Below are positions 33,653-47,420 of a stretch of DNA of 64,000 bases, in pieces. Position 1 is the first letter of the stretch. Every line of letters begins with the position of its first letter. The notes under the pieces were generated by a model. The model made no database searches, was not told the DNA's origin, and saw nothing but the letters and a program-made list of their open reading frames with translations. Origin of the DNA: Tetrahymena thermophila SB210 (Eukaryota > Ciliophora > Oligohymenophorea > Hymenostomatida > Tetrahymenidae); contig NW_002476364.1 of the NCBI RefSeq assembly GCF_000189635.1, positions 1-64,000 on the forward strand, written 5' to 3'. The translations under genes and the position numbers were made by a program.

Positions 33653-35378
33653 TTCGTTTTATTTTATTTATTTTATTTATTTATCAAAAAATTAGCTTGA
33701 ACTTGATTTTTTATTAAAGATATCTATTTTCTTACTTTTTTTTTGTTTATATGAGTTAAGACTATCTTTCTCTTCAAATAACCAAAAATTTTAATAAAAT
33801 AAAGAAATAGTTGATTGCTATATTATTTTTTTCTTATCAAAAATAGTGTTTTAAACATAAAAGGGACGCTAATATTCATCAATAGCAAAAATTGATGAAA
33901 TCAAATAAAAAACACAAGAAATAATTAAATATTGTTTTGATTTTATCATTTTAATTTAATTGTCTATTCTTAATTTTTGAAAATTAATTTAGAGTTAATT
34001 AATACTTTAAACATATTAACTTTAAGATAAAATTTTGAAATCACCTTTATCAGGATTTAATAACTTTCTGATTGGGAAGAAAATATAATTTAAAATTTAA
34101 AATAATCATTAAAGTAGAACAGTTTGAACCTTTTAATTATATAAATTTATAATTGACTATCACATTTTTCAAAAAGAACATTTGCTCACTTATTTTATTT
34201 TTCTTGAAATTAACCAAATATGTATTTTCTTAACTATCCACACTCATATTTCTCCTTAAAATTATTTTTTAATCTAAAATTAATTTAATTTCATAAAAGC
34301 CTTAAATTTTTTTGCTTTCAAACTCAAAAGATAATATTATTTTTTCAACAAACTTTACAAATTTATATTAAATTTAACTTTATTTGAATTAAATTAAGAA
34401 AATTTATTTCATAATTAAAGAATATCATTTATAATATATTTTATCACAATTTTAGTAGTTATTAAAATTATTTTCTAGCAGAAAGGTGATGTTTTAACAA
34501 TTATTAACTAAAAAGTTTAAAAGATATTCAAAATAAAAAAATAATTTTTAAAATACAAGGAATAATTATTAGTTTGTTTTTAACAATACTTGGAATCCTA
34601 AAAAGCAAATTAATTTTTGTAAAGATAACTTTATTATTGAAATCGACAATAATTTAATAATTGTTTAATCATAGATTTTTAAAGTTGGCTACTTTACTGA
34701 TAAAATCAAATCAATAATCAAAGCATATTTTATTATTAGAATTTTATTAAGTATAAACTATCTAAACATTTTTTTCCAAAATTTTAAGTAAAAATAATAT
34801 TAATAAAATTTATCTCAAAGTTTTAAAAAGTTTCATTTTTATTTAACTATGTTGAAGATTAAATAGTATTTTAGAATACTTGACAAATAATGATATAATT
34901 TACTTTTATAAATTAAAATTATAATCTTAACTTAAGGTAGTATTATACATTTTCAATTTGTATTTTTTTATGAAAAATAAAAATATTAATATTGTCTTTT
35001 CGATTTTATTAAGAAGAATTTTTCTCACAAACCACATTGTTTTTATTTCAATTAATTATCAAAAATTTAACTATGTTGTGTTTATTTCATATTTTTTAAA
35101 GTTTTTAAATATATAGTTTTTTTTTTTTGCTAAGGCTCAAAATTTAAAAAAATCATATTTTTAAGTCGATATATTAAAATTAATAAATTAATAAATATAT
35201 TTCAATTCTAAAATTAATTGTAAGGGCTTTCAAATTTAGCAGCTAAACCAAATTCGAATTGAGAGTTTTAATTTACAAAAACCTTTTATAAATCTTAAAT
35301 TTTTATAGTTATTTAAAAAAATTAGTATATAGAAATAACATAATATCAAAGAAGAAAAATTTAATAAATAACAATATC
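33653..35378. other. Intergenic region
   Basis: About 1.7 kb of very A+T-rich spacer with many poly-A/T runs. No coding frame, RNA gene or repeat family is recognised. It holds the IST1 promoter and the 3' end of the giant membrane-protein gene. Confidence 0.55.
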
Positions 35379-38300
35379 TCAACTATACTTATCACTACTT
35401 TATTTACTATCTTAAAGTTTATTAGATTAAACTGTGCTATTTTTATTAACAGGAGACTTAACTTACAGAATAGAATTAAAAGTATAGACTTTATTTTATT
35501 CTTATTCTTCTTAAGAAAAAAATATGCTTTAACTTGTTTAATTATTATTACCCTATCTACCAGAAAGCACCTATATTTTTATATCTTATATACTATTCCT
35601 CTAAGTATTGCCTAAAATAATAGATTCGATTTATTTAGGCTAGTTTAACTTGGATATAACATGATTAAAATCGTATATCTTATAATTTTGCTAATCATTC
35701 TCTTCATTAGGTATTATTACTTTTGAAGCTTCAACTTTTTCTGCATTATTTAAATTTTTATTCATGTTTATCATACAAATACCATCTTCAATGTTTAGAT
35801 TGTTGGTTGAGATTTATTTTGCTAAATTATTGTTAGATCTGCTAGGGGTTGAGTCTAAATCGCTGCAATATCTGCTTAAATAAGAAGTATCACCTTAAGG
35901 CCTTTTGGTAACACAGTAAGTAGATTTGTTATTAAATTTTTTGATACTATTTAATTCTGATTTTTCAAGTATACAATCAGTAAAAGGAATAGATTCTATT
36001 CTATTAGTATTTAATGTTAATTTTTTATTAGGACTTTTAATTTCTGTCTCATTTTTCGCTTACTAGCTCAATACAAATTCATTATCTAAAATTTTATTAA
36101 ATTAATTATTTGTTAAAATTTATTTTATTTTTAAAATAAATATTTTTTTTAATGATGAATTGATTGAAAAATGTTATAATAAAATAAAATTACATGATTA
36201 AAAGTTATTGTTTTCTAAGCTATTGAAAGCTGCAGCGATGAAAGATTTCTTTTAAGATTAAGCTTAATTGATTTAAGTCAAGGTAATTTTTAAGTTTTTA
36301 TATAAAAAGCGCCACTTTCTGAGTGAATTATTATTTTAAAATTTACTCTTGAAGAAAAATTTATAAACAATTTCTGGAAAAATACTTTAAAAGCACTTTT
36401 TAAGCTTCATATTTATTGTGCTTTTTTGAGTATTTAATTTAATCCTGAGAATCAATAGGATTAAATAAGCCATGAAAGTATAATGAATAACTGCTGTAAA
36501 ATACTAAAATGTATCTATTTAAAGAGTTTGGTAAAGAGAAAAAAAGATAATACAAGGAATAGTTATGCAGTAAGAAAATATTTCAAGTCTGTTTATAAAC
36601 TTATTTTCGAATGGCTGTACTTTAATTAGTATAATTATGTAAATAAAAGCAAGTACCAAATAAAAGGATGTGATTTGTGTTAACACTTCGCTCAGTAGAG
36701 TAGACAACAAGACAAAAATAATTTTAAAGTAAATTCTAATAAATTCCCAATAGTAGTAATTTGTTTTATATTCTAAATAGAAGTATCCAAACATGTATTT
36801 TGTTGTGCAATAATTTAGCTTTTTTGTGTCTCTTCCTTTTTTGTAGCGGAATATCAATAAAATAATGGATGGTGAAAGAAGCCAAAATATCAAATTAGGT
36901 AATATAAAATATAGACTAAAGAGCTTGTACTATTTATCATCACATGAAATTAGCTAATTAATTTACTGATATGACTTTGTTCCAATTTTTCTACAAGAGA
37001 TTGCTTTTGTAAAAAATCCTATTGTATCTGGTTAGAAGAATAGAAAAGCTACTATAATCATAATGTATTTGTGATAATATGATACTCTCCATATCTTAAA
37101 GAACCTCAATACTGTTAAGACCAAAAAAAGTATAATGACAAGTGTAATTGGAAAGATGCACATACTGTACGCTCTAATTCTTTCAATTCCTATATTGCTA
37201 GCACCTCCACTGCCATACAAGCAAACACTGCTTACAACTATTTAGCTACCAGGCTTGCCGGTTGTGTTAGGAACAATGCTTAAAAACTGGGGTGCTATGT
37301 TAATATTTTGGCTATACAGTAGGGTAGAAATTTATATGTAATTAATTAAAATTTTCATAAAGAAAGTCGATTGATCCATTGTGCAGCTATTAGAAAAGGG
37401 AAGAAATTTTAAAAATCTTGAATAGTAGCATGTGGAGTGATATATGTATCTATCCATGAAAAATAATGTGGAGACAAATAAATAAATAAGCAAGACTATT
37501 ATGGAGATTACCAAGAAAGTTATTTGAGTTTCAAATGAGCTACATTACTAGCATTGAAAGTTTTACATAGATTAGGTGTATCTTTTACCATTCCAAATCA
37601 CTCCTGTTGCATCACAGGATTCACAGAGTGGACCTATATAGCCTTCGATGCATCCATCTTTGCTATTTGCATCTTATTCATTACAAATTTATGGATTGAA
37701 GGAATTACATTCAATAATTTCATCAGAACTGTTGCTACTTCTCCAAAATCCTTTTTAAAGTGTGATATTATTGGATTGACATTAAAAGGCCTCTTGGGGA
37801 CATTTTTTACATGCTTGAAAAGCTTAATAAGAATTATCTTTTAATTAATTAAGCGCTTCTTAAGAATATTCAGTCATAGGATCTATGAATGAGTACGTTC
37901 CATATGAACATTCTTAACATGTTATCATTTAAATCAGACTAATTGAATTATTCTAGTTAACATAATTTTTTGATTAATACTCTAAAACTTCTCCTTATAA
38001 GCAAGCTCTGAACTTTAAATTTATACTGATAGAGCTGGAATAGTTTATAAGTTAGTAATTAATTAGTACCATAGCTTAAGCCTAAGTATAAAGAGGCTGA
38101 GAAGAAACAACTAGAGAAGTGAATTGAAACATGGATAAATCAAAATTATATTGTTTAATGCTAACTATTGTTTAGCCTTTTATGTCTAGTATGTTGTTAA
38201 GGTTACTTTTTTCACTGTTGAATTCTAGTAAATATGAATCAAGCTCATTCTTAATGTCTTAACTGTATAGGTTATTTAAATATTTCGTTTGATTAACTTT

Positions 38301-41300
38301 TAACTGACTACCTTAATTATCAATTAATTATATAAACATATTTATTTATCCACCACTTTAAATATTTTGTATTGAAGCTTTGTTGCTGCTATTGATAATT
38401 GACCCCTAGTAAACCAATTTTAGATCAATTTCTTCAAATTTCTGACCAATTTACAAAACTTTATCAGAGTAGAAAATTGATATGCTATCCAATAGATCTC
38501 CAATGTTATCACCATATAATTCAGCTGTGTTATACTTCATTTGACATAGTATTTAGTATTTTAATGAAGTAGCCATGTTTTGATTAAATATTCTGATTCC
38601 TCCTCCGATTATTGCTTGGCTTGAATTAATAGAGCTTAATGAATCTATTTATAACATGTTAACATCCTCCAAGTAAATACTACCTCCACTTGATTGAACA
38701 ATGTTTTTGTCAAAATGTGAATTCAATATATAAAGATAATTATTAATTTTAGTTATTTGCAAAGCACCTCCTTTAATTCCTTAATTTAAGAAGAACTAGC
38801 TGTTGCTAAAAACTACAGTTATAGAATTTTTTACCAAAATATTGGCTTTATTATATTTAAACACCAGAGAATCAACTTAAATGATAGATGATTATAAATT
38901 TAAAAGATTTAATTGCTAATTAGATATGAATGTAAATGTATTGCTATAGATCGAACTGTTTACAAATTTTATCTCATCTTTTTGTAAATAAATAATTTAT
39001 CCATTTTGATAAAAATTATTTGAAGTAGAAAAGGCAAAAATATTTTGATTTTCAAAAATATTTATTAAATTTAAATTAATTGTGTTTATTCCAATTAAAT
39101 CAAAAGCATAAGAGTTTTGGTTTTAGTTATTATTAACACTTTTGCATTTAGAGATAGTCAGATTATATATTTCTAAATAATCTACCTAAAAAATCTAAAA
39201 AATACTGTCAAATTAGCTATTTTAGATAGTTAAGCTGTTTATTGTTAGATTTGTAACTTAATTTGCAATTAAAAATTTTCCTTAGAAATTTATGAAATTA
39301 AGGTTATCAATGATAAAATTTTATATTACCACATTATTTGTATTTTATATGAATATAAACGCGCTATCTTGACTATTAGAGCTTAATATTCTAGAAGAAC
39401 CTCCTGTTATGTTAACATTTTATACTTATATATTTTGTAAACTTACTAAATTTTTATCTTTGAAAAATAAAGTAGTTTAATCTGTAATATTTTGTTGTTA
39501 TATCAAGATGTCCTACAATATTATTCTACTTGAGTTAGTATTAGAGCTGATTTATTAGCCTTATTCTATAAATTAAAAGTCAAATCCTTGCAATTAAACG
39601 TCAAAATTTATGTTGTTAAAAGAGTTTATCCTAATATTTAATTAATTATTTGTACTTGACTAAGGCCTCATCACAACCGATGTCTAGCTTTAATTAATCG
39701 AATACATAGATCTAATTTCATTATAAATTAAAACTTAAAGAGAGTAGTGCAAATTAGGATTATTTGGGTCATAAATATTTTTGTATTAGTTTTGCAAATT
39801 AGCTTAGTTCGAAAACAAAAGTTGACTGTAACAACGTTTTTGGTTTTTGTTTATTGACACCAGTTAGTTTTATAAAAGACTCAGTGAGAATCTCTTTTCA
39901 AAAACAGAGTTTTAAGATGTCCCGATAAGTAATAGCTAGTTTGAAAGAGTATTTATTCCTGAGTATATCAAAAAAGGATTTGAAAGAGTTATTGTGTCTT
40001 GCAATATAACCAGATTTTATGTTTTATCAATTAGAAGAATTTCTATGCGAGTAGCAAAAACTGAAACTAAGATATTTTAATTAATGAGTCTTAAATCTGT
40101 AATTTGGTCCTTTCTATAATATCTCCTAGCTTTTGCTATATATGAATAGTCTTAACTATCATGAATATTTATTTAAAAAGAGCAATAGAGAATAATAAAA
40201 TCACTACTCAATATTATTTGCTTCCACTAATCATCAGGAAAGATTAAATATTAAATAAATTAAAAATTTTAGATATTCCAAACTCCTACTTTTTTTTCTG
40301 CATAGAAATTTACAAAGAACCTCTAATTAGTTAGATCTACCTTTACTAATTAAATACTTTTTGTTATCAATGATCCGTTTTCTTAAGTTATTTGTTTATT
40401 TATTGTGTCCATAAATTATTATTATTAAGTGATTACTAAATCTTATGTGCTTATCATAGTAGCTCCTCCATTTTTATCAACACTGACAAATATACCTTCG
40501 CTAAACTAATAAAGGTATTATATTTGAATCTGTTGTTTTAAGCTTAAACTGTTGAATGTTTAAGACATCAAATTGTAGCTGAAAATTTTGCCTGTCTATG
40601 TCCCTACGAGCAAGATCCAGATTGGACCATTGGATGAACCAGTAACAAGCTTTGCAGTTATAACATCAGCCAGATCAAGTTGTGTTGAAAAGATTTCTTA
40701 ATTCTTAAAAAAGTCAAAATCTACTATTTTGTTATCAATAGTGTTTATAATCAGTTTAGTTTAGTCTTCAAGCAATAGTCCTTTAAAAGAATATTACTAG
40801 AGTATCAGCAGTGCATTCTATTCCTAAACCATATCTTGGTAGTTATTAAAGACTAAAATGCTGAATTAATAAAATATTATATAAAGTATCTTGCTTTGTT
40901 ACTAAATAGTCTGCATATAAATAATCTCTTAACTGAATTGGCAAAAATAAGTTACTTAATAATTTTAGTAAAAATATACAGTATTATAGTAATCTGCTAT
41001 TAAAAATGCTGTATTTTAGTTATTCTGTGAACTCTAGTTTAATTGGAAATAGTGTTTGTATGGTTTACTGATAAACTATTTTGATGGTCTAGTGTGCAAA
41101 TTATAATTAAGCTTCCATGTTTTAATACCATTATGAACAAGAATTGTGTTTGTAATGAAATCAATTATAAAATCGACAGGTTTTGGTTGTTAAAATTGCT
41201 ATATCTCTTCAATTGAAAATGTGTTATCAATACCCAGAGAATTTGTAATGATGTTTTAGCTATTTCCATAGCTATCAAAATAATTTACCATAGAACTATC

Positions 41301-44300
41301 TTAGTCATAAATAGCTTTCACTATCTATCCTAAACCAACTTGATCATAAGTGTTCACCATATAACCATTCTGTTAGAAATTCGTAGTACTCAAAAATATA
41401 ATTTAACCACTTCTTATATCTGAGCAATAGAACCCTATTTATTAAATATCGGGTAAGTAAACCATGCCATATAATGTTCCTCCTGGAGCTACAAAACTAG
41501 ATAGTTGCTAAAAAGACAACCTATTAAACATGTATGCCACTGTATTAAATAAAATTAAAAATAGATTAATTTATTTATTTATTTAAAATTAAATTTGCTC
41601 AGAAACTCTTCTTAAGATATTTAAACCTATCAAACTTATTAATGTAAAATAAAAAGTTTAAGTGAAATGAATTTACTTGAAGAAGTTTAGGCCACAAAAA
41701 AGGAATCACAGTAGGTAATTGATTTAATATTTTAAGAAATTTAGTTTACAGATTGCAAAAGTGTGCCTTTATAAGAATAAGAATAAATAGAAGAACTAAA
41801 AATTATAATAAATTAATTGGCTGTGTCGAGTATGATATTGAAAGAGTTAAGATTTGTTAATATGGAAGAAACTTATTTAAGCAGAGCTTTATTGTAAATT
41901 ACTAATCTTTAGCTTGAAACTCTACACGCAAATATTTCTTATGTAAATTGGCAGTTAGCGAAGTTAGTCAGAGTTTAGTCATTCCCAGAAATGACTGTCC
42001 TTGTATTTAAATCCATTGAAGATTTTAAGATCTTATCCCCATAGATTATAATATGGTATTGCGCTTCATCCATATAAAATCCATTTATATACTACAATTC
42101 ACTTGTTAAATTTATTGTATAGGAAACCATATTTGAGTTAAAATTTCTTATTATTAATTCCTTTTATATAAAAGCAATAACAAGGTTATGCTATTCTGAT
42201 ATGTAAAACCCTTAAATACTTTGTATTGTCGGATTTCCAATAGTTGAAGGTAAACTCAAAGTTTCTAATAGAATATCTGTATATATAGAATAGCAATGGA
42301 CTTAGCTATTAATAATAAAATATTTTCCTATTTAAGCACTAAATTATATAAACTAAATTTTATCAGTTGTATTTATATTTTAGCTATATACTACTTGCAT
42401 CTCATTTAATTAGTTGTTCGGAGTTGGCTAAACTCTTACTTATCCACTTAAATTTCCTGATAAAATTAATGATTATTAACTGTCTGTTATAGCACTAAGA
42501 AGAGTTTGCTATGTAGAAAAAGTAAAATGAGCGAAGGCAGCATTCAATATATTTAAAGAAGGAACCCAAAATACTTAAACTGTGATAGCCGTATTCTATG
42601 CGGAAATAGCATTTGTTAAAACAAATGTTTATTAACCTAAATTATTAGTTTTTGTCTTAAATTAGACAAAAAATCCAGCCACAAATAGTTATCCTACTTG
42701 CGTTTGTTAGTTTTTTTAGCTATCAAATATGATTAAAGTAAATTAATTGATTTAAGTAGAATTAGTTATATAAATTGTAAAAATATAGTATTGCATGTAT
42801 TTATCTATGAATAAAACTGCCCCTAAAGTTATGCGGAAAGCATTCACAATATTTAACTAGTTATCAAGAATTTTAACAAATCCAAGATAATCAAATAACA
42901 CAATTCTAAAACCTATTTAATAAATAATTATCATTATTTTACATTTCTAGCTTACTTAATATTAAAATAAAATACGAAGGAATTTTTTTTAATAACTTTT
43001 TAATTAATCAAAATCCATCAAAATAAAAAATCAAAATATTATCAAATAAATCTTTCCTTAAAATATTTATACCTTCGTTTACATTTATTTCTTTTAAATT
43101 ATGGAAAAAATAAAACGCAAAAATTTTTAAGTTTTAATAAAAATATTTTACTTTATTAGTCTAAATTAAATATTTTAATGGAGTAAATTGGTATTTTATT
43201 GGCATAATAAGAAAGATAAGTTCCATTTATTATCTAAGTGGTTACATCGAAATTGTAAACTAAAATTTCAGATAGCTTTGTTTACACAACTATCAAGTCT
43301 GCTTATGGAACAAATATACTCTGCATATTCGCAAATTATGATGGATACAGCGCTTTTTATGATTTAGCAACAATTGTATTATAAGAACTCAAAATCAAAG
43401 CACTTGCATCACAGAATATGTAAATATAGTTGCTTGTTGAAGCTATTAATGAATAAGTAGTAGCTGATAAAATAGGATAAGATTTTGTTTGCAGGATATT
43501 TAATGAATTGGTAATTAAAACTTCAAAGGCAAATTTAGCTACTATGAAGGAATTGCCAAATTAAGCAATATCTAAACATGGATAAGGTCTTTTAATAGAA
43601 AGTATGTATTGAGGATCTAGAGGATCAACTGCTTACCATAGTATTAATTTACCTTCAATGGAACAACTGGCGATAATTCCAATATTCTCTAAGTAGACAA
43701 TTTTAGATATTGCTTTTTCGTTTGCAAATATTTTGTCTTAAAAATCCCTAATAAAAAGAAAGGGCTAATCAGCAGAAGGAATGACGACTTATATGTCATA
43801 AGAAGTTAAGATTACTTATTAAAAATTAAGTTAGCCTACTAATTCTTAAAGACTGTATATAGAGAAAGGAGGATTTAACTTAATATTGAAGGATTATTCT
43901 TGCTAGATATTTAAGCTGATCTATTATTAACAAAGATACGAATTAATCTTATGGATAAAAACAGTACTATTTTATGTGATCGAATATAAGTAAAGGAAGT
44001 TTTATTTAATCACAGGTTTGAAATCAATTATTTAGTTCGAGATAATCACTTAAAAAAAGACTTCTAAATAATTATTTGGCAGTATCTAATATGCTACTAG
44101 TTTTTGACTAGAAAGCAGAATTATTATTAACTGAATATTAGTATTATTATTACAAAAATCTAAACTAACTGAATGCATTTTTAACGGAAATGAATTATCT
44201 AAGGTTGGAATGCTTTTGCATTAATAGTTTCCATCTACTTAAAAAGATGTAAAAATTGAGGTCGTATTTTGAAAAATCATATAAAAGAAATATTGTTCTT

Positions 44301-45243
44301 GTTGAGTATTCGAAAAAGAATCTATGATTGTTCCTTAAATATTATCGCAAAAGTAATCTAAACTGAGAATTAAATTTGGTTAATTAAATGTGTTTGTAAC
44401 GTAACCTAATTTAATTTTGAAGTCGTTTGTCCTTTGTATTATTATAAAATTGTAAAAAGTTAAAAGCATTTCGAACTAAGATGGGACAGGAATAGTAGCT
44501 AATGACTCACTGTCTTATTCACTCTGCTAAACTAAACTTACAAATATGTTGGTGCCTGCACTGTCAAAAGTGCAAATGAGGTATTTTTAAGAGTCAATAG
44601 CTCTGAATATTTTACTTGAAGATTTTATATCTCCATCAATTATTTTCATGTAAAACTATACTTAAGAAAGATATTGATCCCACAATAGAAGTTAAGAAGA
44701 GGAAATATTAAAAAGGAACAGCTAGTTGTCAATAACATTTAGGGTAGAGATGCCGCTATCAAAAGAGAATGTTTTAATAAAAGTACCCTTTAAACTGTCA
44801 ATAGCATTTAAAAAGGTGTCATACACAAGGTAAAGTAGATTATCATTAGGACTAAATATCACATATTGTACATTCTTGCCTTGATTTGTTTAGAAGTTCT
44901 AAATAAATGTTTAAGTGCACATATAGCTAATATCGCATATATTTGTATAATCATTGGCTATTTGGTTTTAAGGACAGATGGATAAACATTAAGCTGATTG
45001 TACATTTGAGCTGAGCGACTAGAGCTAATAGTATTATTTATTCTCTCCACAAACAGTACTTCTACATTATTAATCTTAAGTTAGTGTGAATTAGTCTGAG
45101 CAACTATTACATACACACTAGCTTGTCAATGGTTAATACTGCGAATCTAAACATCCAACAATTGAGCACGTCTAATTATATACTTATTTAAATAGTGTGA
45201 TCAATAAAATAATTATATGAAATTTAATTGTAATTTTTTGCAT
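35379..45243 (-). CDS. Giant surface membrane protein: Cys-rich head, propeller-like and beta-helix regions, multi-TM C terminus
   Basis: Exons 43152-45243, 41677-42912, 36194-41539 and 35379-36085 give 3126 aa with all phases matching. Residues 1-24 are a signal peptide. Residues 25 to about 120 are Cys rich (CVCNSC, CRSTVC, CLSIC). Up to about residue 1600 the sequence shows repeating beta-strand patterns like WD40 or propeller blades (for example ISKIVYLENIGIIASCS then GKLILW). About residues 1650-2300 show short hydrophobic beta-helix-like repeats with GGALQI, GGSIYL and GGGIRI motifs, similar to the GGAI repeats of polymorphic membrane proteins. About 2320-2435 form a Cys-rich, EGF-like stalk (CSYGTYS, CKKCP, GPLCESC). 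Seven to nine hydrophobic helices (about 2445-2830) follow, then a Ser/Asn-rich cytoplasmic tail. It resembles the large unnamed transmembrane-protein families of ciliates. Cell-surface adhesion or sensing is a guess; no ligand is known. Confidence 0.82.
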
Positions 45244-46799
45244 CGTTTTTTTATTTATTTATTCAGCTTTTTGCTTTGAAATTTTATATTATTAATAATA
45301 AATAAATAATTAATTAAATACATAAGTCTTTTATCTAAAATTAGCTAAATAAATAATAAAATAATCTCTTCATTTTAATGAGAAAATATAATTTTTTATG
45401 GTTTTAACAAACAACGTATAAGTACATAAAGAGGTCAATTAAATTAAATTTTTATTACTCCTCTAAATAAAAATAATAAATTATTAACTAGAAAATAAAT
45501 GAACCCTATCTAATAATATTATGATTACTTATTTTTAAACATTTGATGTAATATTAATAAAAAACTCAATAATGATATGGTAGGTTATTGATTTTATTAG
45601 ATCTCAAAATTTAACTTTTAATAATTAATTAATTGGTTAGTTGTGATTAAGTAAGAGTGTCAATTTATCATTATATAAATATAATTACTGGTGATTTGTT
45701 GAATGAACTATCAATATGTTTTTAACTTTATTTCTAATTATAATTTAATTATTTATCACAAAATCTAATTCATTTTGAATAATTTAATATTGTTTTTTCT
45801 TTTAATTGTTTAAGAAAATGATAAAAAAATTAGCAAGTATTTTTTAATCTTGAAGATAAAAACATTTTTTCATAAATATTCTATATTATTCTGCTAAAAT
45901 AAATAAATAAATTATTTATTTTGATATTTTAAATTCATTTACTTTATAATATAAAAAATATTTTAAAAAAATTATTTTAAAAGATAGTTCAAATTTAGAA
46001 TAAGCCATTTGAAATTCAATTGGTAAAATAATTCTTAATTTAAAAAAAATTATTAAAGTTATTTTAAATTTATTTATAATGTGTTTGTTAATTGTATTTA
46101 ATTAAATATTATATAACATAATTAATATAAATTATGGTATACTTAAATTCAACTCTTTTTTTACAAGCCCAGCTATTTAAAAACTCATCTTTAACAATTT
46201 TTTTTTTTAAGTAAATTAAAATCAAAAAAATAAGTTTAGAATATCATGAAATAAATATTTTGAGTACTATATTAAAATTATAAATTTAAAAATAGTTAAA
46301 ATATTATCTTTTGAATTAATAATTAAAAAAATTAAAATGAACTTTAATATAATAAATTATTAAAATATTTATATAATTAGTAATTATTTGACTAAGAATT
46401 TATTCAGTTTGAACATTTTTTCAAAGAAGAAAAATAAAATATCTTAAAGATATATTTCTAATAAACTTTAAAAATTTTTCTAATCTATAAAATGTAATAT
46501 TTGTCTACTTATATTTAACATTTGTTGAGAATATTAGAGTTTTAGATTATTGACAGCATATTAATAAAGTTTCAAAAAATTTCTTTATTTTTATCAAGAT
46601 TATGTAAGTATATCTTGATAGAATATTGAAAGAAAACGGAATAAATTTTAATATTTAATTTGATTAGTTTGTGAACAGAAATGAAAAGTTATACATACAG
46701 TAGAGAATTTCCAGAACAAATACTATTCTTTAAATAACTAACTTTTTTATTATTTATAAATTAATTTTGTTAAAAATTAAAAAATTATAAAAAAAAAAA
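45244..46799. other. Divergent intergenic region
   Basis: About 1.55 kb of extremely A+T-rich DNA between divergent genes encoding the giant surface protein and the DOMON protein. Both encode secretory-pathway products and may share regulatory DNA here. No specific site can be named. Confidence 0.55.
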
Positions 46800-47420
46800 A
46801 TGAAATTTGTAATTTTATCTTCTTTATTAGTAGTTTGTACATTAACTCAAGTTACAAATTAAATATCATTATCAAATGGGTTTGTCCTGAATTACTAAAT
46901 TGCTTCTCCTAATATTTCTTTCACCCTTACTGGTTCCAACAAAGGATATGTAGCTCTTGGATTTGGAGGTAGTGGTATGGACTCTATAGATGTTGCTGCA
47001 TTTAAATGGGATGGGACATAAGTAGTTGGTGAAGATAGAACTAATCTTGACAACAAAAAAAAAGTGGATTTAGATGTAAACAATGGATGTATTAATAACT
47101 TAACTGTAGATCCAACATCTACTTATGACTCATCAACAGGAAATTGGAATATTATATTTAGTAGACCATTAAACACAAACGAGCCCAATTGTGATTAAAT
47201 TATATAAGCAGATACAGCTTAGAATTTAGCATTTGCTATCTTTAAAGACTTTACTTGGTAAAAGCATTCATCTTCAAACTTTTGGACATTGACACTCTCA
47301 TCAGGTACTTAAAATGATCCTTCTCTTTCAGGTACTTAAAATGGTCCTTCTCTTTCATCATTATTAATCCAATACTCTTATTATCTAACTTTGTTATATA
47401 TGTTGATGATTTTCGTCTGA
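46800..47420 (+). CDS. DOMON-domain secreted or surface protein
   Basis: A single exon of 206 codons plus TGA. Residues 1 to about 19 are a signal peptide (MKFVILSSLLVVCTLTQ). About residues 22-165 match the DOMON beta-sandwich. A GYVALGFGGSGM turn, a run of the form VAAFKWDG, an internal FSRPLNT strand and FAIFKDF near the end are all in the right order. DOMON domains bind heme or sugars and usually sit outside the cell or in the secretory lumen. A short Ser/Gly/Thr/Gln linker contains a 9-residue tandem repeat. The C terminus is hydrophobic (LTLLYMLMIFV), so the protein may be GPI-anchored or held by one membrane segment. The ligand is unknown. It is divergently arranged with the giant surface-protein gene. 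Confidence 0.8.
47301..47354 (+). repeat. 27-bp in-frame tandem duplication in the DOMON gene linker
   Basis: Two near-identical 27-bp copies (47301-47327 and 47328-47354) differ by one base. Each encodes SGTQN(D/G)PSL. They lengthen the linker between the DOMON domain and the hydrophobic tail and look recent. Confidence 0.85.

Noticed and set aside
36300-36345. A 28-nt intron in the giant membrane-protein gene
   Set aside because: A careful reading shows that the frame from the membrane helices runs through without a splice. The apparent second frame was a reading error.
37554-37844. Plus-strand 96-codon open frame
   Set aside because: It is the antisense of the Cys-rich stalk of the giant surface protein, which fits a continuous 3126-residue model.
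41540-43151. Splitting the giant gene into two or three genes at the A+T-rich gaps near 41.6 and 43.0 kb
   Set aside because: Both gaps have intron borders, the phases match exactly on both sides, and no new signal peptide or start appears downstream.
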